From assembly GCF_029936995.1 (NCBI RefSeq), contig NZ_JAPYRE010000005.1:62001-126000 (forward strand): a stretch of 64,000 bases of DNA, given 5' to 3'. The notes beneath the pieces were generated by a model. That model worked only from the letters and a program-made list of their open reading frames with translations. It did no database searches and had not been told where the DNA came from. A program made the translations under genes and the position numbers. Within the stretch, counting starts at the first letter, position 1, and each line of letters starts with the position of its first letter. Positions 47,132-54,884 of this stretch are shown piece by piece. The DNA is from Henriciella sp. (GTDB lineage Bacteria; Pseudomonadota; Alphaproteobacteria; Caulobacterales; Hyphomonadaceae).

Positions 47132-48067
47132 ATGCATACACTCATGACCGCCGCGCTCAGTTTTCCGGAGATGAGTCCGGCCCTGTTCGAGCTGGATCTC
47201 GGCTTTCTAGGTCTCGGCAGTTTCCCGATCCGCTGGTATGCGCTGGCCTATATTGGCGGGCTTGTGATTGGTTGGCGCTATGCGCTCGCCATGGTCCAAC
47301 GTCCCGCCCTGTGGGGCGGCAAGAGCCCGGCCACACGCGATGATATCGACGACCTGCTTTTCTATGTCACCCTCGGCGTGATCCTGGGCGGACGGATCGG
47401 CTATATCCTGTTCTACCAGCTTCCGTTCCAGTTCGAGAGCGTCCAGCGCGACCCATGGGGCCTGTTGCGCATCTGGGAAGGCGGAATGTCGTTTCATGGC
47501 GGCTTGCTCGGGGTCGCCATCGCTATCCTGCTCGTCGCGAAAGCGCGCGGTATCAAGCTGATGCCAATTGCCGACATTGCAGGTGTCGTCACGCCGATCG
47601 GGCTGTTCCTCGGCCGCTGTGCGAACTTCATCAATGCCGAACTCTATGGCCGGCCGACCGATGCGCCTGTCGGCATGGTTTTCCCGCAGGGCAATGCTGG
47701 CGGTACCCCGCCTGCCTATGACTGGCAGGCGAATGAATGGGTCTATACCGGTGCGGAAGTCGCCCGCCATCCGAGCCAGCTCTACGAGGCCTTTCTTGAA
47801 GGTCTCCTGCCGGCCATCATCATTTCCGTTCTGGTCTGGCGGTTCGGCCTGCTCAAGCGCAAGGGCCTCGCGGCCGGAATGTTCCTCGTGCTCTACGGTA
47901 TCGGACGGTCGATCTCCGAACAGTTCCGCGAGCCCGACCGGTTTACGTGGGGGGTCATGCCGGACTGGCTGACTATGGGGCAGCTCCTGTCGCTTCCCAT
48001 GTGGCTGGGCGGGGCCTTCCTGATCTGGAACGCGCTGCGCAAACCGCCGGAGCAGGCATCGGTGTGA
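47132..48067 (+). CDS. lgt: Prolipoprotein diacylglyceryl transferase
   Basis: 311 residues with seven membrane segments. The Lgt signature is GGRIGYILFYQ and the HGG motif MSFHGGLLGV with GRCANFINAELYGRP, which contain the catalytic His/Arg residues. It acylates the lipobox Cys, so the several lipoproteins in this window are its substrates. A GGGGAAAG ribosome binding site precedes the ATG. The stop overlaps the next GTG. Confidence 0.97.
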   Translation: MHTLMTAALSFPEMSPALFELDLGFLGLGSFPIRWYALAYIGGLVIGWRYALAMVQRPALWGGKSPATRDDIDDLLFYVTLGVILGGRIGYILFYQLPFQFESVQRDPWGLLRIWEGGMSFHGGLLGVAIAILLVAKARGIKLMPIADIAGVVTPIGLFLGRCANFINAELYGRPTDAPVGMVFPQGNAGGTPPAYDWQANEWVYTGAEVARHPSQLYEAFLEGLLPAIIISVLVWRFGLLKRKGLAAGMFLVLYGIGRSISEQFREPDRFTWGVMPDWLTMGQLLSLPMWLGGAFLIWNALRKPPEQASV

Positions 48068-49104
48068 GCCTCAAGGACGACCTCAAAGCCCTCATCGAAG
48101 CGGGTGGGCCGCTGCCTGTCTCGGCTTACATGAATGCCTGCCTGCATGACCCGAAACACGGCTATTATGCCACCCGACCGGGTATCGGGCGGGACTTCAT
48201 CACAGCGCCTGAGATCAGCCAGGTCTTCGGTGAACTTCTCGGACTGTGGGCCTTGCATGAATGGCAGGCCATGGGGGCGCCTGCGCCTTCACGTCTTGTG
48301 GAAATTGGCGGGGGACGCGGCGCCATGATGGCCGACATGCTGCGCGCTGTTGGGCGTGCACGCGGCGGCGAAGCGCTGAGCGTGGCGATGAGTGAGGCCA
48401 GCCCGGTACATGCCGAACAACAGAAGCAGGCCCTTTCAGCCTTCCATCCGGATTTTCTGGGGGCCTTCCAGAGCCTGGGTGATGCGCCGTTCATCCTGAT
48501 CGCCAATGAATGGCTGGACTGCCTGCCAGCACGGCAGTTCCTGAAAGGACAAGCTGACTGGCACGAAAAGGTTGTCGGGCTTGATGAGGCCGGAGAACTG
48601 GCGTTCGGACTGGCAGCGGATAAAGCCAGTGATGCACCGTCCGGGGCAGGCGAGGAGGCAGCAGAGATCCAGCCGGCCCTGGAAACGCTTGTCGATGTCC
48701 TGAAAGATGCCTTCGAGGCGGTTCCGGGACGTGCGCTCTTTATCGACTATGGCCCGGTCAACCATGTGCCGGGCGACACGTTGCGTGCCTTCTACAAGGG
48801 CGAACAGGTCGATCCGCTGGCCATGCCGGGCGTGAGCGACCTGACCGTGGATGTCGATTTCGGACGGCTGGCCCGGTTGGCCGGAAAGGCGGGGCTTGGC
48901 GTGGCTGGCCCTGTTGAGCAGGGGGCTTTTCTGATGTCGCTTGGGGCAGAGGCGCGCATGCAGGCGCTCATCAAGGCCAATCCGGACCGGGCAGAGGCCA
49001 TCCATGATGGTGTGCGCCGGCTTGTCGATCCGGCAGAAATGGGAAGGCGCTTCAAGGTGATCTGCCTAAGCGCGCCGGGCCTGCCTGCGCCTGCCGGCTT
49101 CTAA
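48064..49104 (+). CDS. midA: NDUFAF7/MidA family SAM-dependent methyltransferase
   Basis: 346 residues from the GTG that overlaps the lgt stop (GTGA). Motifs are GPLPVSAYMNACLHDPKHGYY, TAPEISQVFGELLG and the SAM site VEIGGGRGAMMADML. The mitochondrial homologue dimethylates an arginine of complex I subunit NDUFS2. The lgt-midA-pgeF triplet is common; here pgeF is 3 kb away on the other strand. It overlaps the convergent histidine kinase gene by 4 nt. Confidence 0.95.
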   Translation: MSLKDDLKALIEAGGPLPVSAYMNACLHDPKHGYYATRPGIGRDFITAPEISQVFGELLGLWALHEWQAMGAPAPSRLVEIGGGRGAMMADMLRAVGRARGGEALSVAMSEASPVHAEQQKQALSAFHPDFLGAFQSLGDAPFILIANEWLDCLPARQFLKGQADWHEKVVGLDEAGELAFGLAADKASDAPSGAGEEAAEIQPALETLVDVLKDAFEAVPGRALFIDYGPVNHVPGDTLRAFYKGEQVDPLAMPGVSDLTVDVDFGRLARLAGKAGLGVAGPVEQGAFLMSLGAEARMQALIKANPDRAEAIHDGVRRLVDPAEMGRRFKVICLSAPGLPAPAGF

Positions 49105-50414
49105 CTCGGCAGTCTGAGCCTGACCCGCAAGCCACCAAGCGGGCTGTCTTCCAGCCTGATGTCGCCGCCATGCTGGCGCGCGGTATCCCTTGCCACAGAG
49201 AGGCCGAGCCCGGTGCCGGGCACATTCTGGTTGCGCGCGGCATCAAGGCGGTGGAAGGGCCGGAAGGCTTCTTCGCGGCGGGCTTCGGGGATGCCCGGCC
49301 CGTCATCATCGACGACCAGTTCCGCCATGTGCGGCCCGTCAATGACTTCCGCTTCCACCTTCGTGCCATAGCCGAGCGCATTGGAGAGGATATTGGACAC
49401 CGCCCGGCGTATAAGGCCGCGACGGGCAATGATGGAGACAGGATCAGTCCGGCGCAGCGTGACATCTCCTTCAAGCTCGCTGGCAATTTCGTTGACCAGC
49501 GTGTCGAAGCGGAAGGCTGCAGGCTGCTCGCCCTCCTTGCCGCTTGCAAAGGCGAGGTACTCTTCCAGCATTGCCGACATCTCTTTCAGGTCTGCCCGTG
49601 CAGCGCGGATTTCGTCTGTCTCTTCCATCATGGCAAGCTGTAGCTTGAGCCGTGTCAGTGGCGTACGCAGGTCATGGCTGATGCCTGCGAGCATTGTGGT
49701 GCGCTCCTCGGCAAAGGTCGTCAGGCGTGTGCGCATCTCCATCACGGCGCGGGCAGCATCGCGTATCTCGGTTGCCCCGGACGGGCGATAGTTCGGCAGG
49801 TCCCGCCCGCGTCCATAGGCCTTGGCCGCCTCTGTCAGCTTCAGCATGGAGCGGACCTGGTTGCGCAGGAAGCCAAGCGCCAGCGCGATGAGAATGCCGG
49901 TCGCGCCAATCACCCAGACGATAAAAATGTGGCCCGTGGTCGAGAAGGTCCGGTCCCGTTCGGCCATGAAACGCAGGATGTCGTCGCCATCCTGGACCTG
50001 TATCTCGACGGTTTCTCCATAGCCTGAGAGGTCGAACCAGAAAGGCTGGTCGAGCGCGACATCAAGTTCCCGTGTGAGAATTTCGTCCAGGGCCGTGAAA
50101 AAGAGCTGTTTCTGCTCTGTTGGCAGTGTCGCCTCCTCGATCACGGTCACATCCAGCGACATTGCTTCGCTGGCTTCCCGGCTGAGGGCGGTAAACTCGC
50201 CCGGATATTGCTGGCGGAGGCTGACCATGAACTCGATTTCGCTGGCCATGGTCTGGCTGAGCTTGCGCGAGGTGTGGCGCCAGTGGCTGTCATAGAAAAT
50301 ATAGGTCACTGCCGAGAGCAGCAGGATAACCGGCAGGACGACCATCAGCACCGAGCGCGGATAAAGGCCCCGGGGCGTGATGTCTCTCAGGCGGAGGGGG
50401 AAACGTTTCGGCAT
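49101..50414 (-). CDS. EnvZ-like sensor histidine kinase
   Basis: 437 residues. Two membrane helices (about 23-45 and 160-182) frame a periplasmic sensor of about 115 residues. HAMP (RSMLKLTEAAKAYGRGRDL) comes next and the H-box is ISHDLRTPLTRLKLQ (phospho-His about 246). The ATPase domain has N, G1 (VVDDDGPGIPE) and G2 (GTGLGLSV) boxes. It is separated by 6 nt from the OmpR-like regulator gene, so they are one system. Confidence 0.95.
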   Translation of the reverse strand: MPKRFPLRLRDITPRGLYPRSVLMVVLPVILLLSAVTYIFYDSHWRHTSRKLSQTMASEIEFMVSLRQQYPGEFTALSREASEAMSLDVTVIEEATLPTEQKQLFFTALDEILTRELDVALDQPFWFDLSGYGETVEIQVQDGDDILRFMAERDRTFSTTGHIFIVWVIGATGILIALALGFLRNQVRSMLKLTEAAKAYGRGRDLPNYRPSGATEIRDAARAVMEMRTRLTTFAEERTTMLAGISHDLRTPLTRLKLQLAMMEETDEIRAARADLKEMSAMLEEYLAFASGKEGEQPAAFRFDTLVNEIASELEGDVTLRRTDPVSIIARRGLIRRAVSNILSNALGYGTKVEAEVIDGPHMAELVVDDDGPGIPEARREEAFRPFHRLDAARNQNVPGTGLGLSVARDTARQHGGDIRLEDSPLGGLRVRLRLPS

Positions 50415-50420
50415 GACAGG

Positions 50421-51098
50421 TCAGTCCGGCATCAGCTTGTAGCCGACGCCGCGCACCGTCTGGATGTGAAGCGGCATCTTCGGGTCCGGCTCGATCTTGC
50501 GGCGCAGGCGCGTCACCTGCACATCGATTGAGCGCTCTGTCGCGCCGGAGGATTGCGCGGCGAGTTCCTCGCGGCTGACGGCCTCCCCGGCCCGTGCGGC
50601 CAGCATGGCCAGCAATTGCAGTTCCGCCTCGGTCAGCTTGATCCGCTGGTCGCCTTCGGTCAGTTCGCGGCGGCGGGAATTGAACACCATGCCGGACATC
50701 TCGATCTCGTCGGGAATGGGCTCGACATGCGTGCGCCGCAAAATGGCGCTGATGCGCAGGGCCAGTTCCTCCGGCTCGAACGGCTTGGGCAGGTAGTCGT
50801 CGGCCCCGGCTTTCAGCCCCTCGATCCTGTCAGCGGTTTCGCCCCGCGCCGTAAGCAGGAGGACAGGAGTTTTCACCCCGCCATCGCGAATGGACTCAAG
50901 CAGTTCCAGACCGGACTCGCCCGGCATCATGATGTCGAATATGCCGAGATCGAAATCGAACGTGGCAAGCAGTTTACGCGCATTGGCAGGACCCGTAGCG
51001 ACGGTGACGCGATAGCCCTGCCTGTCGAGATACTGTTTCAGAAGCGTGCGGATACGGTCATCGTCATCGACAACCAGGATGTGTTGCGGTTCGCTCAT
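50421..51098 (-). CDS. OmpR/PhoB-type response regulator
   Basis: 225 residues. The receiver has HILVVDDDDRIR and phospho-Asp in FDLGIFDIMMPGESG (about D56), with the K at LPKPF. The C-terminal winged helix is RSIDVQVTRLRRKIEPDPKMP. It pairs with the kinase downstream and overlaps the MarR gene upstream by 4 nt. A MarR-OmpR gene pair beside ilvE recalls the petP-petR genes of purple bacteria; that homology is from family memory. Confidence 0.95.
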   Translation of the reverse strand: MSEPQHILVVDDDDRIRTLLKQYLDRQGYRVTVATGPANARKLLATFDFDLGIFDIMMPGESGLELLESIRDGGVKTPVLLLTARGETADRIEGLKAGADDYLPKPFEPEELALRISAILRRTHVEPIPDEIEMSGMVFNSRRRELTEGDQRIKLTEAELQLLAMLAARAGEAVSREELAAQSSGATERSIDVQVTRLRRKIEPDPKMPLHIQTVRGVGYKLMPD

Positions 51099-51571
51099 CG
51101 TGTCAGTGCCTCGAGGACCGAGCGTGTCCCGGCGACAGCACTTGCCCCGGCTTCACGATACGCCTCACGCAAACCGGCGCGCAGATCGGAAATCACGGGT
51201 GTGAGCAGTTCTTCGCCTTCATCCGACAGCGAGAGCCGCCGCCGGCGGGCGTCACGTCCGCCGGGCTGCTTGTTGATGAGGTGCAGTTTGTCGAGCTCGC
51301 CAAGCAGGCGTGCCAGCGTTGGCGTGGTTGCGCCCGTCAGGTCCCGCAATTCGCTTACGGTCAGCCCTGGCTGGAAGCGGATCGTGATCATCAGGCGGAG
51401 GCTTGGCATGTTGAGACCGGTCCTGTCCTGGTTGCGGCGAAGCGCCGCTGAAACTGCCCGTTCACTCGCCAGTAAAAGCGCAATACCATTGTCCAGCTCC
51501 TCCTCTCGAAGGAACAGTCGCGGGTCTACCCGCCCCGTTTCGCCCGGCTTCTGGTTGACTTCGGATGCCAC
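51095..51571 (-). CDS. MarR family transcriptional regulator
   Basis: 158 residues. The MarR winged helix is visible as GLTVSELRDLTGATTPTLARLLGELDKL with the wing GRDARRRRLSLSDEGEEL. It is the first gene of the MarR-OmpR-kinase operon and divergent from ilvE (53-nt gap to the chosen ilvE start), so both promoters overlap. No ligand can be inferred. Confidence 0.93.
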   Translation of the reverse strand: MASEVNQKPGETGRVDPRLFLREEELDNGIALLLASERAVSAALRRNQDRTGLNMPSLRLMITIRFQPGLTVSELRDLTGATTPTLARLLGELDKLHLINKQPGGRDARRRRLSLSDEGEELLTPVISDLRAGLREAYREAGASAVAGTRSVLEALTR

Positions 51572-51624
51572 AATCTGAGAATGGAGCGGTTTTCCGGCAG
51601 AAGTTCAAGCAAGGACATACAAAA

Positions 51625-52509
51625 ATGACTTCCATCCCGTATCATGACCGCGACGGATACATCTGGATGGATGGGCATTTCGTCCCGTGGCGTGAGGCCA
51701 ACATTCATGTCCTGACCCATGGGCTGCACTATGCCTCGTCCGTTTTCGAAGGCGAGCGTGCCTATAACGGCCATATTTTCGAATCACGCCGTCATTCAGA
51801 GCGCCTGCACAAGTCTGCCGAAATTCTCGATTTCAGCGTGCCGGGTACGGTCGACCAGCTTGAGGAGGCAAAGGCCGAAGCGCTTGCCAAGTCCGGCCTC
51901 GAGAACGCTTACATACGTGCCTTTGCCTGGCGTGGCAGCGAGATGATGGGTGTTTCGGCACAGGAGAACCGGATTCATCTGGCGATCGCGGTCTGGCACT
52001 GGGGTGACTATTTCAAGGACAAGATGAAGGGGATCGCGCTGACCCACTCAAAGTGGCGCCGGCCTGATCCGATGACAGCCCCCTGTGATGCGAAAGCGGC
52101 TGGTCTCTACATGATCTGCACGCTCTCGAAGCACGCGGCCGAGCGTGAGGGCTATGCCGACGCGCTGATGCTCGACTGGCGCGGCCATGTTGCTGAAGCG
52201 ACAGGCGCGAACATCTTCTTCCTGCAGGATGGTGCCCTGCATACACCGACGCCGGACTGTTTCCTGAACGGCATCACACGTCAGACGGCCATCAAGCTCG
52301 CCAAGGCACGCGGCATCGAAATCATCGAGCGCACGATCATGCCGGAAGAGCTGCCGAATTTCTCGGAATGCTTCATCACGGGCACTGCTGCTGAGCTGAC
52401 CCCGGTCCGTTCTATCGGGGACGTGACCTATACGCCGGGAGAAGTGACCGAGGCACTGGTGACGGATTACTCCGATCTTGTGAATGGCAAGATCAAGATG
52501 CCGGCCTAA
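51625..52509 (+). CDS. ilvE: Branched-chain amino acid aminotransferase
   Basis: 294 residues from MTSIPYHDRDGYIWMDG, with AAGGA 9 nt upstream. The class IV transaminase fold is clear: LTHGLHYASSVFEGERAYN, SKHAAEREGYADALML (PLP Lys in the preceding KHAA region is typical) and TGTAAELTPVRSIG. It makes Leu, Ile and Val from 2-oxoacids with glutamate. Confidence 0.96.
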   Translation: MTSIPYHDRDGYIWMDGHFVPWREANIHVLTHGLHYASSVFEGERAYNGHIFESRRHSERLHKSAEILDFSVPGTVDQLEEAKAEALAKSGLENAYIRAFAWRGSEMMGVSAQENRIHLAIAVWHWGDYFKDKMKGIALTHSKWRRPDPMTAPCDAKAAGLYMICTLSKHAAEREGYADALMLDWRGHVAEATGANIFFLQDGALHTPTPDCFLNGITRQTAIKLAKARGIEIIERTIMPEELPNFSECFITGTAAELTPVRSIGDVTYTPGEVTEALVTDYSDLVNGKIKMPA

Positions 52510-52592
52510 GCGGTGTTCGGCACGGCCCGGCCTTCGGATAAGACCGGTTCTGTGTTATAAGGCGTGCATATCCAGAGAGGTGTGTCATCGCT

Positions 52593-52751
52593 TTGAAGGG
52601 AAAGAAATCCAGAAGCCAGAAGGCTTTGAAGCGGCTGAGAACGCTTCGCTCAATCTATGAGCAGCCTCAGTCCCTGCGCAAAAAGTTCGGCCTGAAACGC
52701 CGCAAGCTCAGTAGTAGCCAGAAGCTGATGTGGTTGCTGTCTTCGAGATAG
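52593..52751 (+). CDS. Possible small basic protein downstream of ilvE
   Basis: 52 residues if the TTG at 52593 is used; about 20 Lys or Arg (KGKKSRSQKALKRLR, then FGLKRRKLSSSQK). AGAGAGG lies 12 nt upstream, which is long; an in-frame ATC at 52587 would be better spaced. No family is recognised. It fills the gap between ilvE and a strong terminator, which supports it being real, but short basic frames are also common by chance in GC-rich DNA. Confidence 0.35.
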   Translation: MKGKKSRSQKALKRLRTLRSIYEQPQSLRKKFGLKRRKLSSSQKLMWLLSSR

Positions 52752-52773
52752 GCTAGAAGGACCTGCAATAAAA

Positions 52774-52802
52774 AAAACCGCGCCGGGTTTCGGCGCGGTT
52801 TT
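52774..52802. terminator. Bidirectional intrinsic terminator between ilvE side and peroxiredoxin
   Basis: A 12-bp stem AAAACCGCGCCG (52774-52785) / CGGCGCGGTTTT (52791-52802) with loop GGTTT. An A-run precedes it and T-rich sequence follows, so it can act on both convergent transcripts. Confidence 0.92.
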
Positions 52803-52824
52803 CATTTTTCTGGCTGGGCTGTCT

Positions 52825-53460
52825 TTACTTATCCGGCTGCGGCGTCGTGCGCAGATAGGGTTTCAGCGTCTTGTAACCTTTGGGGAACAACTTGTCGGCA
52901 TCTTCATCCGAGACGCTCGGCACAATGATCACATCTTCACCCTGTTCCCAGTTCACCGGGGTTGCCACCTTGTAGCCATCGGTCAGCTGAAGCGAGTCGA
53001 TGAGGCGCAGGATCTCATTGAAGTTACGCCCGGCACTCGGCGGATAGACGATCGAGGCGCGAATCTTCTTGTTCGGGTCGATCACATAGACGGCACGCAC
53101 AGTCACTTTCGCATCCGCATTGGGATGGATCATGTTGTAGAGCGTCGCAATCTTCTTGTCCGGGTCCGCGATCATCGGGAAATTGACGGCACAGCCCTGG
53201 GTCTCTTCAATATCACCGACCCACTTATTATGATCTTCGAGGCTGTCGGCGGAAATGACGATGGCTTTCGCGTTGCGCTTGGCCAGCTCATCCTTCAGCT
53301 TTGCCGTATACCCGAGTTCTGTGGTGCAGACCGGTGTGAAATCTGCCGGGTGTGAGAAGAACACCGCCCAGTCGTCACCGATCCAGTCGTGGAAATTGAT
53401 CTTGCCCTGGGTTGTTTCCGCTTCAAAATCAGGGGCAGTATCGCCTAGCAGAAGGCTCAT
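52825..53460 (-). CDS. Peroxiredoxin (1-Cys, Prx6-like)
   Basis: 211 residues. The peroxidatic Cys lies in HPADFTPVCTTELG (about C45), preceded by the DWIGDDWAVFFSHP stretch. The C-terminal extension (about 160-211) with YKVATPVNWEQGEDVIIVPSV is typical of the Prx6/1-Cys group. It reduces peroxides with an external thiol. A second Cys (GCAVNFPM) is not at the usual resolving position. Confidence 0.95.
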   Translation of the reverse strand: MSLLLGDTAPDFEAETTQGKINFHDWIGDDWAVFFSHPADFTPVCTTELGYTAKLKDELAKRNAKAIVISADSLEDHNKWVGDIEETQGCAVNFPMIADPDKKIATLYNMIHPNADAKVTVRAVYVIDPNKKIRASIVYPPSAGRNFNEILRLIDSLQLTDGYKVATPVNWEQGEDVIIVPSVSDEDADKLFPKGYKTLKPYLRTTPQPDK

Positions 53461-53582
53461 GGAAGTCTCCAGTCATTGCTTTGTCTGGGATGGAAGATGG
53501 TCTGGCTGGTGCAAGCCAACAAGCTTTACGGACTTACTCCGTTGTTTAATTTTACTAAGCGTCAAAAGGCACTCTCATACGC

Positions 53583-54098
53583 ATGAAACGACTTATCCTG
53601 ATGCGCCACGCCAAGACGGAGCCCTGGAATGAAGGGCTAACCGACCGCGACCGCAAGCTGACCCCGCGTGGACATGGCGACGCTGAAGCCATGGCCGTGG
53701 CCCTGCAACAGCAGGACTGGGTGCCGGATGTGGCGCTCGTTTCCAGTGCCCGGCGCACGCGTGAGACCTGGCAGCACCTGACGCTGGCTTTCCCGGACTG
53801 CAAGCGCATCGTGACCGATGACCTGTATCTCGCCAGCATTACCGGCATTGAAGATCTGATAGCCGAACATGCCAGTGATGCCCGCACCCTCATGATCATC
53901 GGGCACAATCCTGGGCTGCACGAACTTTCCGGAACCATACTGCGGCAGGCGGGAACGGAAAATCACAGTGCAGCCATGCGCCTGGCAGCGAAGATGCCAA
54001 CCTGTGCCGCTGCGCTGTTCGAGCGTGAAGACGAAGGCGATTATGTTCCCGTGCTCTTCAAGCTGATCGATTTTCTCAAGCCAAAAAATCTCGTCTGA
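53583..54098 (+). CDS. Histidine phosphatase family protein (SixA-like)
   Basis: 171 residues. The phospho-His motif is LMRHAKTEPW (about 5-14), with the second His in IGHNPGLHELS. The small size matches SixA-type phosphohistidine phosphatases. The substrate is unknown. It is divergent from the peroxiredoxin gene. Confidence 0.92.
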   Translation: MKRLILMRHAKTEPWNEGLTDRDRKLTPRGHGDAEAMAVALQQQDWVPDVALVSSARRTRETWQHLTLAFPDCKRIVTDDLYLASITGIEDLIAEHASDARTLMIIGHNPGLHELSGTILRQAGTENHSAAMRLAAKMPTCAAALFEREDEGDYVPVLFKLIDFLKPKNLV

Positions 54099-54105
54099 CA
54101 TGAAT

Positions 54106-54135
54106 AACCGCCCTGCCGGGCGGGGCAGGGCGGTT
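54106..54135. terminator. GC-rich hairpin between SixA-like gene and small orphan gene
   Basis: AACCGCCCTGCC (54106-54117) / GGCAGGGCGGTT (54124-54135), a perfect 12-bp stem with a 6-nt loop. There is no long U-run on either side. A second short hairpin (GGTCA/TGACC at 54136-54149) follows. It separates two convergent genes. Confidence 0.6.
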
Positions 54136-54187
54136 GGTCAGGGCTGACCGGGCAGGCGCATCATTTGCCCTGTCGCCCCGGTTCCGG

Positions 54188-54382
54188 CTAGTGGCGCACG
54201 GAGCGCCGGTTGTGCCTGCGGCGGCGCTGGACCAGAAGGCTCGGTTTCCACGCGAGCGTGTCGTTACTCTCCGGTGTGCCAGCCATCATTGGAGAGGCCG
54301 ATGGGCCTTCGTTGCAGGCGAGCGTAAAGGCGTGAAAGCCATTCTCGGAAGCTGTTGAGCTCTGGGAGGTGAGCAGTGTCAT
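54188..54382 (-). CDS. Small orphan protein behind FNR/FixK-like sites
   Basis: 64 residues. The ribosome binding site GAAGGAG sits exactly 8 nt before the ATG, among the best in the window, so the frame is probably translated. The chain starts MTLLTSQSSTASENGFHAF, has one Cys (FTLACNEG), and ends in a strongly basic tail (LLVQRRRRHNRRSVRH). No signal peptide or family is recognised. The AT-rich leader of 200 nt holds two FNR/FixK-like boxes, so expression under low oxygen or nitric oxide is likely. Confidence 0.6.
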   Translation of the reverse strand: MTLLTSQSSTASENGFHAFTLACNEGPSASPMMAGTPESNDTLAWKPSLLVQRRRRHNRRSVRH

Positions 54383-54470
54383 TATTGTTTCTCCTTCGTT
54401 GCAAGTTTCCGGTCTTGATGCCGGTCTGTTTCAGTCTGTCGGCGCCTCGGTATCTGCGGCGTCGATGAAT

Positions 54471-54484
54471 ATGATATAGATCAA
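54471..54484. promoter_or_regulatory. FNR/FixK-type box, proximal
   Basis: ATGAT-ATAG-ATCAA matches TTGAT-N4-ATCAA at 9 of 10 positions. It lies 89-102 nt before the ATG of the small orphan gene. Confidence 0.65.
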
Positions 54485-54527
54485 GTATTATCGAAAATCA
54501 ATAATGAATTTTTGAAAAACAACAAAT

Positions 54528-54541
54528 CTGATGTAAATCAA
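54528..54541. promoter_or_regulatory. FNR/FixK-type box, distal
   Basis: CTGAT-GTAA-ATCAA matches TTGAT-N4-ATCAA at 9 of 10 positions. Centre-to-centre distance to the proximal box is 57 bp. On the minus strand a -10-like CATTAT (54506-54501) lies about 28 nt downstream of its centre, the spacing of a class II FNR promoter; in that case the proximal box would lie just after the start site. Confidence 0.65.
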
Positions 54542-54582
54542 AGTGCTTTCTATATTGTTTTTCGATATTTCCTAGCCTCCGG

Positions 54583-54762
54583 CTAGTCGGGAAACCTGCG
54601 CCGGCACCGTTCGGAGCAGAATCGCACCTCGTCCCAGACCGCCTTCCATTTCTTGCGCCATGCAAACGGGCGCCCGCACTGCGCGCAGGTTTTCACGGGT
54701 AGATGTCCTTTTCCGCGCTTTCCCGCACTCTTGGCGGTATGTCCCGAACCTCTGCGTGCCAT
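54583..54762 (-). CDS. DUF2256 domain-containing zinc-ribbon-like protein
   Basis: 59 residues from the ATG at 54762. The DUF2256 pattern is TCAQCGRPFAWRKKW and WDEVRFCSERCRRRF, with two CxxC-like pairs for zinc. The family is found beside cryptochrome/photolyase and FAD-oxidoreductase genes and is of unknown function. It is divergent from such an FAD-dependent oxidoreductase here. Confidence 0.92.
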   Translation of the reverse strand: MARRGSGHTAKSAGKRGKGHLPVKTCAQCGRPFAWRKKWKAVWDEVRFCSERCRRRFPD

Positions 54763-54884
54763 ATGCGTCTCCACGTTTGTCTGGGTGAGCTAGCGTGACA
54801 GTAGATCCTGGCCAGATGCGCTCTTGTCATTCCCTGGGCCGGGCTAGTTTCTTCGTTCATGAGAGATCGAGGCGGGTATAAAAC

